From Volvox africanus (taxonomy: Eukaryota; Chlorophyta; Chlorophyceae; Chlamydomonadales; Volvocaceae): DNA of 64,000 nucleotides. Location: assembly GCA_030268105.1 (NCBI GenBank), contig BSDZ01000021.1, positions 1,178,001-1,242,000 on the forward strand, written 5' to 3'. Positions 37,301 to 47,500 of this stretch are shown here, piece by piece (within the stretch, counting starts at the first letter, position 1; each line of letters begins with the position of its first letter). A program made the position numbers and the translations under genes. The notes beneath the pieces were generated by a model. That model saw nothing but the letters and a program-made list of their open reading frames with translations, searched no databases and was not told the origin of the DNA.

Positions 37301-38051
37301 GAATGGGATTAAGTGAGTGTTCCCAGGGTCAGTCTGAGCCTCATCAGAGACACCGGAGTGCCAACGCGGCCTGCACTCACCTGATGCTGGTGGTGGTGAT
37401 GGTCGTAGGAAGCTGTCCACGTCACCGATCCTCAGCCGATCCTCACGTCACCCGATCCCCTCACGGTTCTTGTGCTAATCCCGCCCTACTCCCTACGCTA
37501 TGTCCTTCAGGGAGAACCTGCAGAACCTCAAGGCTGACGCACAGGCCGCTGAGTCGCTGGGCCTAATGCCCGCGGAGCGCTCCTATCGCTCTGACCGGCG
37601 AACCGCACCCCGCGGCATCCTAGCCCCTGAGTCCATCGGCCTGGCAGCCGACGAGCAGTTCAATACCCTGGCGCTGCTCAAGCGCTACATCCTGTACGGT
37701 CCGCTGCTGGGTTTTGCGCCTCCCAATGGGGCTCCAGGACAGCAACCCCCTGGTGTTGGCGGCTTCCCGACACAGCAACAGCAGCCGGGTGCAGGGTCTA
37801 CAAATGTGTCGATGTCAGGAACGTCTGCACCGACACTGGGGGTGCTCGCGTCGGCCGGTGGGGCGTTGGGGGTTGCAGGAGGGACGGGTGTAGGGGCAGG
37901 AGGAGCGGGTGGGACGGGGCTGGCACACTCGGCGTCCCTTGTGATGGGCGGGCTGGCGGGAAGTGGGCCAAGTGGAGGAGGCGGAGGGGGTGGTTTCGGA
38001 GCCATGGTGCGGTCACTAACAATGGCGCAGAAGTCCGGACCTCTGGAGTAG
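34352..38051 (+). CDS. Conserved-looking protein of unknown function, 557 residues
   Basis: I do not recognise the family. Eight exons join in phase from ATG to stop: 34352-34500, 34879-35025, 35286-35379, 35928-36047, 36279-36577, 36727-36973, 37236-37312 and 37511-38051. Total 1,674 nt. The N-terminal 50 residues are Ser/Gly-rich. The core is alpha-helical and charged, with FKKFFAGPLYDSLLNACLLY, KARKQHLEGYNPYAVAQRLL, ELSPIYSQIILKYSSYDKQQ and MFFECLYDTLVNILCDAF. A polyalanine run with alternating GCA/GCG/GCC codons interrupts the middle. A second conserved-looking block (KDPLERKHMFESLARAEK and SARARVSKAFRSMAAAKG) follows, then a Gly/Ser-rich tail of about 110 residues. There is no signal peptide and no clear transmembrane segment. 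Upstream of the chosen ATG the frame stays open for about 24 codons, so an earlier start or exon is possible. Confidence 0.82.
36371..36443 (+). repeat. Polyalanine-encoding low-complexity tract
   Basis: GCA/GCG/GCC/GCT-rich stretch inside exon 5 of the 557-residue gene, encoding about 20 alanines with few breaks; its minus strand is also GC-rich and forms a spurious open frame. Confidence 0.85.
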
Positions 38052-38134
38052 GGAAGCGATGTTGGCAGTGGCGCGAGTCGATGATTGTTATGCGAGGTGA
38101 TGTGATACGTTTCTGTTTTCTTGAAACATCCCTA

Positions 38135-38139
38135 TGTAA
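38135..38139 (+). terminator. Candidate TGTAA polyadenylation signal
   Basis: TGTAA, the usual poly(A) signal in volvocine algae, occurs 84 nt after the stop codon at 38051. Short motif, so only suggestive. Confidence 0.4.
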
Positions 38140-39362
38140 AGTACGTTTGCAGTGTTGTATGCATAGGGATATTGGTGGCTTTGCGCACGGAGTCGCAGTG
38201 TCTCGTGAACTTGGGGAGCTAGAGCGGGCTAGAGGGACCATGGATGGTGGACAGAGGCCGTCCATGGTTGCGATGAGAGGGTGGTTGGCGCGCTGGCACT
38301 AAGACGAGAGGTCTTCAGGAGGGGGTAGGCATGCAAGTTAAGGACTAGGCAGCCTGTTGCCAGCATGCTCTGACTAAGGAAGGGACAGGTTGCCGTATAT
38401 ATCTTCACGTCTTAACAGGCCAATGTAGGATTCATTTTGTAGATGTATCCTAAACTAACAATGAGGTATCGTTGGCCGCCTCGCAGCCGAGTAGGGGGAT
38501 GAAGAGGGGTGTGGGCGTGTTGGAGCCATACGGAATGTGCTGAGCATGGTTCGGCTTGAAGGTCAAAGTCCCCTTATCTGGGCGGCATCATAATGATTAT
38601 CATGCGCATCGGCGACGGGATTGCATTGCGGTTTGGAGGCGGGACAAGGTGGGTAGCAGGCAGGATTTTTGTAGTTAGGCATTTCTTAGGGCCATGAGCG
38701 GGCTACAGAGGACTGCCGGCCGGGCATACCGGGCTGTAGCTCTTGGAACGCTAAAATGTACAGCATATGGATCATTGCGGGTTGAGTGATAGTGGACTTT
38801 CCATATGAAGATGTGATCAACAGAATAGTGGGTTGCCTTCCGGCAGGTATGGACAAGGTGGCTTTCCCGATTGGTGAAGTTTCGGGGTGTTCAACGTTCG
38901 TGGAAAGTTACCATTCAAGGTTATCATGGAGACCTGTGGCAATCTGACGCAGCAAATGGGTATGTCATGTGTACTGCGGGGCTTGCTACTGGTTGTATGG
39001 CTCGGAAGTGAACAAAACAAGTAGGATCTGCATTTATCAGCCCTGAACGAACGAGTCACCGATCCATGCCCCGAACATCTGTCAAGGTCCAGCTCGCAGT
39101 ATTGCAGTACACCATCTTAGCAGTTAATAGCGATCCGATTGTATTTGATATGTGCCCTTGTACATAGATGGGGATAATTCCTCACCTTCTGTAGGTTTTG
39201 TCGTACACGTGATCGCACACGCGCAAATATAGCTTGTTTGATTATTGGAACGTACATACCTCAATTAATTTTAAACTGCTGAGAAGCTGGATGTATTAGG
39301 ATGCTCCCTTTCTTTATAGATGAATAGATCAATTTTCCCACTGCAAAACGTCCCATAGATAG
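38140..39362. other. Spacer between the 557-residue gene and the glycosyltransferase-like gene
   Basis: Contains the likely 3' untranslated end of the upstream gene and the promoter of the downstream gene. No supportable coding exon. Confidence 0.5.
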
Positions 39363-40361
39363 ATGAAAAACTCTTTCAGGTGGCTTATGGCATGCTTATA
39401 TATTGCCTTTTTTTCCATATTGGTATTTCCACGCGTTGTAACATCCTATCGTGGCGCCTACGCTTCAATATGCACAAATGTCAAGGATGAAGGAACATAT
39501 TTACTGGAATTTATCCTTTATCACCATTGGATTGGCTTTGGCAAGATATACGTAATGGACTACAACAGTAGCAGGCCGCTGTTCAATTTGCGGATGCTGA
39601 TGCCGTTTATCCGCAGTGGGATTGTCGAGTATCATTACGATGCCGATCCAAAGCATCACTCGCATGAGCGGGGACGTTTGTTTGTGGAGTATAGTCAGGG
39701 CACCGCCTTCCAGCGCTGCATTGACTTCGCACACCGAGACCACGTCTGGATGGCGTTTATCGACGCAGATGAATACATCGTACTTCATGATTATGAAGGA
39801 GGCAGGCCTAACATCACGGATTTCCTAAGAGGTTACGAAAAATACCCAGGTCTGGCCGTCAACATGCGCGTCTTTGGCAGTAGCGGACACATCCGGCGAC
39901 CGGAAGCCGGGACATTGGAAGCATACACGAAATGCACGCCGTCCTCAGCATATGAAAATCGGCACATTAAGACGATTGGACGGCTCTCCCAAGTACTCAG
40001 CATTGGCGGCAACCCCCATGAATTCCGTTATTTCAATGCGGCTCATAAAGCTGTTAACGAGCGCGGTATTCCGATCCAGGGCCCAATGTCACTCCCTGTG
40101 TCCTGGGACAAAATCGTGTTGCACCACTACGTCACGCGGTCACTTTCAGAGTTCGTATTTAAAATGCAGCGTGGACCCGGCGGATCTCAAAATAAGAGAA
40201 ACATGGACTGGTTCAAGGCTTACGACGGCAACGCCACGGAGATCTGCACAGAGGGCGTTCCTCTATGGCGTGTGTGTTGCGCCAGTAAGTATGCCTCTAT
40301 GCTTGCAGCCCTGCGGCGCTCCACGAAACAGGGCAGCGCACGGGTAGTTAGAGGAACGTAG
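39363..40361 (+). CDS. Intronless type II membrane glycosyltransferase-like protein (GT92/DUF23-like)
   Basis: A 332-residue single-exon gene. The N terminus MKNSFRWLMACLYIAFFSILVF is a short basic start followed by one hydrophobic segment, typical of a Golgi signal anchor. Next comes ICTNVKDEGTYLLEFILYHHWIGFGKIYVMDYNSS, with the KDE..YLLEF..YH...G pattern seen in GT92 (DUF23) and related GT2-like enzymes that act on glycans in the secretory pathway. WMAFIDADEYIVL carries the DxD-like metal or nucleotide-sugar site. A late HHYVTRS segment is also usual. The fold assignment rests on these motifs; donor and acceptor sugars cannot be told. It is shorter than many family members but seems complete, with ATG and stop in frame. 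Unlike every other gene in the window it has no intron. Confidence 0.85.
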   Translation: MKNSFRWLMACLYIAFFSILVFPRVVTSYRGAYASICTNVKDEGTYLLEFILYHHWIGFGKIYVMDYNSSRPLFNLRMLMPFIRSGIVEYHYDADPKHHSHERGRLFVEYSQGTAFQRCIDFAHRDHVWMAFIDADEYIVLHDYEGGRPNITDFLRGYEKYPGLAVNMRVFGSSGHIRRPEAGTLEAYTKCTPSSAYENRHIKTIGRLSQVLSIGGNPHEFRYFNAAHKAVNERGIPIQGPMSLPVSWDKIVLHHYVTRSLSEFVFKMQRGPGGSQNKRNMDWFKAYDGNATEICTEGVPLWRVCCASKYASMLAALRRSTKQGSARVVRGT

Positions 40362-40587
40362 TATTGCGATGCTACTTGCTGAGCAACGGTCCGCTTAACC
40401 AGCTTAGGATCAACTGCCCTCAGCTTACCCGCTGGGGCCGCTGCAGCCGCGATAACGAATGTCAACGAGCAAGCAGGAGGTCGCTAGGATTTGGATTCGC
40501 AAAGGGCACATTGTGTTTTTACCTATGTCATGGACGCGCCTTAACGTAGCGTACAGGCTGGCGTCACTGTAGTCAGCGGCGGCGGTG

Positions 40588-40610
40588 GGTTGTGTGTGTG
40601 TGTGTGTGTG
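40588..40610. repeat. (GT)n microsatellite
   Basis: About ten GT units followed by CGCG, in the spacer after the glycosyltransferase-like gene. Confidence 0.9.
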
Positions 40611-41660
40611 CGCGTTGTCGTGCGTTTTACGGTTCGTGGGTATGTGGAAACATTCTGCCGTATATGGTAGGGGACTCAGTAGCACTATGGGCTGGGGTTG
40701 CGCTCCCTCCCTCAGCAAGTGGGTAGGCGCAAGTGCGAGTAGCCGTCCACAGTTAGCAGCTGGGCCATCTGGGTCAGGGTGATGTGGGCTTTCACGTTTG
40801 CTAACACGCTGCACTGCGACACTCGACGGCAGGTGTCTGTATTGCCGTCGCGCATACTCGGCATGGCACACTGTACATGCCACTGTGCTTATAAGCGCTT
40901 GCCGGACACTGCCTGACTCGGCGTCCCTGTAAATAATAGCTTGCAAGGTTTGTTGGCCTAGGTCATATCCAGGGGCTTCGGGCCTAAGTACTCTTCCGTA
41001 GATATCGCATCTGCACATCACCCTTCACAGAGTTGGCGGCCGGTCTGATTATCAAGGGAGATCGGGGCACCTAGCCGCATAGCATCTTGTTCGACAAGAG
41101 TAAGTCAGTGCAGGTGTCTACCTGTGTGTGTGTTCCGAGCGGCAGCGTCCATGTGGTAGAGTGCGACGCTGGTGCGTACATTTTAGGTGCATGGCGTCTG
41201 TCGTGGCTCGAGAGTTGATATTTCTGAATGTGTCCAAGCTAGCTGTGAGTTGATTGACGTGATTGCTCTTATGCTGATGCCATATTGCGAACATATCGCA
41301 GCGACAAGAGCGTCTTTATGATGAGGCATATGCTCTTTGCGTTAGCTTGTGGGTTTCTCACAGGCCGCGTGAGTCGCCCTGGCGTCAAGAAAATCGAAAG
41401 CTCCCACGTCAGGAGTCACGCTTTTCACCTTGCCGTCCATTTACATACGCACATTGAGTCGCACAATTAGCAAGCCAAATGCTCTCCCCATTGTATGTCA
41501 AAAGCCTTTTAAGCGGGACGACATGCTAGCCCGCAGTCTTTGCTCCAAATCATCGTCAATACAAGGATGGGTCGGCTGCACACCCCACTCTCTCAGCAAG
41601 CCCTCAAGAATAAATGGCGTTCAACAGACCTCATCAAGATCCTGAAAATGGAAAGGTCCT

Positions 41661-41710
41661 CCCAGCATCCATGGATGCTGGGCCGTCATTAATGGCCATT
41701 AATGACGGCC
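41661..41710. repeat. Two abutting perfect palindromes
   Basis: 41661-41682 (22 nt, CCCAGCATCCATGGATGC...) and 41681-41710 (30 nt, GGCCGTCATTAATGGCC...) are each identical to their own reverse complement, with no central spacer, and share two bases at the junction. Each could extrude as a cruciform in DNA or fold as a hairpin in RNA. Confidence 0.95.
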
Positions 41711-42638
41711 CCTCACCTCTGTAGTAGTTGAGAGCCGCAAAGGCCTCTCGAGATGCTGATATGGTGCTTCTGCACCTTTATATTGTGGGAGTGTGTTATC
41801 GGAGGACACGGCTACTACATTTTCTGTGTCTCCAGCGGGCTTCACTCATCCTTCCTATAGGCAGGGGAGCCCACAAGTCTGACGCCCTCCGGGCTCCACA
41901 CACACATAGCATAATCACACCGTTTTTCTGTGGGTCCCATGCTGCCCCGCAATATTCCCAGCGAGGGGAAACTCCATTGCACCCAAGCACAGAACTTAAA
42001 ACCTAGTGACGCCAATGAAATACCTCCAAGGGGATTCTAGAGGCAAGCAGCCATGCGAGCGCTGGCCCCTGCGGTCGGCCCCCCCCCATAAGTGGGTTGT
42101 AGGCATTATTGGAAGGCTTGGGCCCCTGCGGACCACTCCCCTGCTGTTATGTGTTGTATGTACGCCTTGGTTGCAGCGAATCCAAGTAAATACAGTATGT
42201 GCATCGCTAGCATGTACACGTGCCGTTGGGCCATGTGTTTTCCCCGCCACCAAAGCTATGTTGAAAGATCACCTACACGCTGGCTACCTAAGCAAGGAAG
42301 GCAGTTCAACTACGGCATGACGCGTGCTTGATGTCACTGTGCCATGGCATTTCGGGCTTGTGTCACTAGGCTTGTGAGATGCTGTTATCGCAGGATATCA
42401 CACTCACGCTGGTGTTGTTCTGTATATATATCAGCTAGCATTGTCGTTAATAGAAAATCAATAAGCGCAAAAGAATGAATTTAGATAACGTCAGCGCTAT
42501 TCACAGCTATTGTTTGGCGCCACGGGATCACACTACGCGTGAATCGAGCACCATTGCCACACTTACTCGAGGACGTACCGCAAAAACAGTTGGCAATGTC
42601 CATCTAGTCGCCCACCCTCAGCAGCCTTAAGGCCTCAA

Positions 42639-44524
42639 TCATGCGGATTGTTTCATACTCCTTCCTGCAGTCACGGCTGCTTTCAGTGGCGTTGGTGGCT
42701 GCTGTGGTGGGGCCGATGCCACGGGAGGTCCACTGCAGCCCCAGCCCCACCCCAGGTTGCAGCCCTCTTCGTGGATTGCCAATATGGTTGGCATAACGGT
42801 TGTGAGAGCCACGCGTACGATCTGTGCGGAGTACAAACACGTGGGTCTAGTGTGGATAGGTACAGTGCCGGCTTGCCAACGCAACGAGGCAAGTTACTTG
42901 CTTTACCACCTTTCCAATGGCAGAAATGCAATGTAGTGCAGCCCCACGGGAATGGTCAGTGTAAGATCGGGACGCAACTTGAAGACGACTGGAAGAAATG
43001 CTATCCATGGTGACAGGTGAAGTGCTGGAATTAATCACGCCTCCAAGGTAGGCATGAAGCACATGCGGCACACGAAAGCCGATGGGGCTGCGGGGTTGCC
43101 TGGTTGCAGCTTATCTTGTATCGAAGGCTTCACGCTGTCGCTTCACACGCCTCACCTGCAGTGTGAACACCGTTACCTCGCACCCCAGCATGGCGTCACT
43201 GAGGCTGGGCACGGATCTGTGGATCCACTGCAGGCACACCAAGCAGGCACACACTGCCGCCTCCAGCCAGGCGCAAAACAGCTAACACAGGAAGAGGGGT
43301 TAAAGCGGGAGTTAAGCGCAGGGAATGGGCGCATTAGTGGGACGCGGCAGTCATCCGTTTAAACATCAGCACAATGCTAGCAGGCAAGTTGGCAGTTTAT
43401 AACGGATTGGAATGGCCTTCAGGTTGCTGATCTACGCTGCCGGAACAGTCTGTAGGCGGTTATTGCAGGGGGGGCACCTAGCGCAATGAACCCGAAGCCT
43501 AGCCATTCTGGACATAGCCACTTTACCTAGGGTACGTTTAGACTCTTTTCGTCACAAAAACGTCATGCCCTCTCTCGTCCGTTTCCAATGGCGTCGCAGC
43601 TCTGTATACAACAGCACAAACCCCCAACATCCGTCCGCCACATCCGAGCCGCACCTCCGCGCCCATCGTGACCACGTTGCTGTAGGGCAGCGTCACCGTC
43701 ATGTAAAACGCGAAGAGAACCTTACATATCAGCAGCGCAATGATAGTGCTGCGCGCCGCCGCGCTGTATGGTTCCGTGTTAGCTCCTTCCTGGGCACCCA
43801 GCAACACCGCGGGAATCACTGCGTTGCAGACTATGGCCACCTGTGAATCAGCGGGCAGATGTGCACACGGATAAGGGAGGAAAGAAAAGAAGCGGAGATG
43901 CGTCCCTGTCAATGCGATATAATCTAGCCTATGTATCAATAGCTCAGCAACCCGATGGGGCTCCCGTGCCGCACTTTCTTCTTCAACATAGAACTTACTT
44001 GAAACGTAACGGCGCAGAAGCGGCGGCCCTTCATCTCCTCAAACAGCTGACCGTACCGTTCATACAGCTCTAATTGCTGTATAGCTGACGGTGCGGTGTT
44101 GCTGCATTCGGTTGCCGGCGGGGGTGGCGGCAGGGCCTCACGGCGGTCACATGCCGCATCTGCAGCCTTCTCCAGTTCGGCGGCGGCGGCACTATTGAAT
44201 CCGTAGCCACGTTTACAGCACATCACGGTTACGCCGCAGCTGCAACAGACGGGGCCCAGGTAAGACAGCTGCCGGGCAAAGCGCCTTGATAATGATGGTT
44301 CTGTCGCAGGCTTTATCTCCCCCCCAATCTCCGACTCTCCCGGGGCCGCACAGGGCATACGCATGGTCACATTTGCCGTCTCTGATTCAGCCGCGAGCTG
44401 TCGCAGGTGAACGGCAGGAGCTGGCGGCGGCGGCGGCAAAGGCAGATAGCCAATACCTGGAGAGTCCCTAGGACGTTGGGCGCTGTCCGTTCCTTCTTCC
44501 TGGGAGCCCAGACCGGTGGCAGGA

Positions 44525-44591
<67 letters not shown>

Positions 44592-47500
44592 GCGGTGGTC
44601 GGGGTGAAGGCACTACGACAACAGCAGTGAGAGACATGAAGGTGGCTGGTGAGGCTAGCGGCAGCGCAACAGCGCTACGGGGCCGCTCCGAAGCCCCAGC
44701 CGTGGTCATGACCATGACGGCACCGGGTACGTCACGAGCAATCCCAGCATCAGAACAATCCGCATCATCGCCCGCAGAATCGTCATGCAATGAGAATGCA
44801 GGCCGCCACTTGCTTTCACGGCTGTCCTCTGGCATCAATGGTGGCGGTGCCACCTGCCCTGACGCGGTACCGTTTCCAGAGGGCATCCACGCCAAGTGCT
44901 CTTCTGGTCGTGGTCCGCTGCCGCTGGCTTTAACACCGCCGTATAGACTGGGACAGGCGCTGCAACTGCCGCTGCGGATGGATGTGGGATTCAGCTGGCT
45001 GCCAGGGACAGATTCGCGGTATAGTGGAATGGCCGCGATGGAGGGGTCGCGGCTGTGGAGATCCAATGGAGGCAACAGGACTGGCCTAGGGGGCGGCGGC
45101 GGTGGAAGCGGCGGCGGCGGTGGTGGTGGTGGAAGCGGCTTCAGCGGTGACAGCTGTGACGGCTGAAGAGGCAGGAAATATGATGACACCCGATTACTCG
45201 GGTCACCATAGCCGCTGCTCTCATCAAAGTTGCCGCCGCTGACGTTGACGTCGACGTCGGCGTACATACAGTCATCCACGTCCGGCACTTCTTCGAACAC
45301 AGTCAACGTGTCAGTACAGCATGGCTCCGTAGTACCGGCGTAAGCAGGTCCAGCAGGCAGCAGCAGATGCCGCACGGATTTACTCTCGACGCTTCCGCCG
45401 CCCTTCGACATGCCGCTATCTAAGACTGACTCAGCAACGGGCGCCCCTTTTACCGCTGGAATCGCTGCGGAAGCTGGGCGGTAGTTGTTGCCAGTTCCAA
45501 CCATTGAGGCGGCGCAGCTGACACCACCTCCACGGCCGCCACCACTAACGGCAGGGCTTTTAGTCGTGAAGCTACCCCAGGCCCCACCCCGCATCACCGA
45601 CATTGTTGTTCTGACGGGCGGCTGCGGCTGGGACCCTGCCACTGCCGCAGGTGCCAGTCCAACGACAATCGCACCGGGCCCATAACCACTCCCCAGCCGC
45701 TTTTTCCCTTGTTGCGTGACGCCGTCCTGGGGCTGAACACGGGATGTGTGGCCGCGGCCACTACAGCTGTTGGGGCTTACGGCTTGGATGCACGGTGGCG
45801 TTTGTGCACCAGCAGGGGCCGGGTCTGCGGCATCTTCGAAGGGGTGAGGCTGTGTTTGCCAGCTTGCCTTGTTTTCCAGCCCGTCCGGCTCCGCCTGATG
45901 TGAGTGGTGGACAAGGTCAGGGTCTGTGGCACGTAGCGCCTGTCGCAGGCTGAAGCCCTCCCGCAAGTAGTTGTCGGTTCTGTGCGGCTCCATCAGCCCC
46001 AACACAACTCCGTCTGGTCGTACCCAGAAGCCGCGCTGCGGGGTGCAGAGTAAGGCACCGCGGAATACAAACCATACCACTTATAATCCCTGACTTTTCG
46101 ACACTTCGAGGCAGAGCAGGAGCAGGAGAAGGTGGAGGTGGAGGTGGAGATCGAGGGGCAGAGCACGGCAAAAGCGCTGCAATTTGTTCCCCGTTTCCAG
46201 ATACGTTCTTCTTATAATTCCTTTCTCCTACAGGACTTGTTAAATGCAAGGAACACCCCTCCCCGGCACTAACACCCTCTGACCTCGGCATGACGTAGCC
46301 AGCGCGCCATTCGGCCCTCAGGGCCCGCCTGTGGAGGCGGCCTGGATGACTCTATGTAGGATAGACCCAGCCGATCCGCGGCACCGTATAGGCGGCGCAA
46401 AAGCCACAACACGAACACGCCGAAGGTGACCAGCAGCAGCAGCACTGCAACTCCAACCATAGTGGGGCCCGGGCGGTGCTCCGTAACACCGTACGCTAGT
46501 AACGTGCCGGCAGCGGCGGCAAGAGAGGTCATGAAAAACAAAACAATGAATACTTCCAAAAATGGAAAGACCAGCAGGCTGGGCAAACTCGGCGCTGGTG
46601 CAGACATCCCCACAGTGTCTGTTCCCTTCCTCGCAGCCGCCGCAGCTTCCTCTCTTCGGTGTTTGATCCGTTTCCGTACCGCTGCGAGAAGCAGTACGAG
46701 AATGAGGTGCAGCAGTAGTACTCCACAGAACGCGATGGCGATGTTGAGAACCTGTGAGAAGGCTTGTTGCTCAACATCCGGGAGGTCCACTGAGCGGAGC
46801 GTGTTGAACATGAGGTTGAGCCTTGTGACATAGGGAGGCAGGGAGGGACAGGGAGGCAGGGAGGGACAGGGAGGCAGAGAGGCAGGGAGGCAGAGAGGCA
46901 GGGAGTGACAGGGAGCGACAGGGAGGCAGAGAGGCAGGGAGGGACAGGGAGGGAGATTACTGATTATCATACATTGCATCAGTATAACTACCATCTTAAT
47001 ACACCGCTCTACCCGAAGAGAGTCTCTGATGACGTACCAGGACAGTTGGCTGTTGGTATCCTTATATCCCGCACTTGTGTTGGCGGCGGCGTTGGCAGTG
47101 AGCGCGAAAAATTGCATGTGACCCACGAAAGCCAGTGCGCCGCCAGTGCCTGCCGCGCCGGCAGCGGCCGTGGACGAGGCGCCGCTGGTGGCGATAACGC
47201 CGCCTGCGCTCCCTATCGCCGTGGCTGCCGTCGCCGCTGCGGCTGCCGACGCCACCATGGCGGCCGTCAGTGTTGTGCCAATGCTAATTGCGACGACCGA
47301 CGCTGTAACTGCGGTTACGGCGGTTGGATTAGTTGAGACCTTGCCCACAACAACGGAGCCACGACCCTTATCAGGGCGACTGGGGCTCGATGCGGGCGTA
47401 GGGGAAGGGGACGGCAGAGCCGCAGGAGGCGTCGGCGGCGAGGGCGAGGGTTCAGGCCTGGGGCTTGGAGACAGGGGTGGTATCGGAGGCGGGGATGGAC

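Larger units (their letters stand above)
40362..42638. other. Convergent spacer, no supportable gene
   Basis: Lies between the 3' ends of the plus-strand glycosyltransferase-like gene and the minus-strand giant gene. Open frames are short and unlike any family. It holds a GT microsatellite and a pair of palindromes, listed separately. Confidence 0.55.

Noticed and set aside
44516..45166. Plus-strand frame with poly-Ala, poly-Asp and poly-Gly
   Set aside because: Antisense shadow of the triplet repeat and Pro/Ser-rich coding exon of the minus-strand giant gene.
46833..46953. Repeat array considered as a CRISPR-like array
   Set aside because: Units are short, imperfect and without unique spacers; the host is a eukaryote and the array is intronic.
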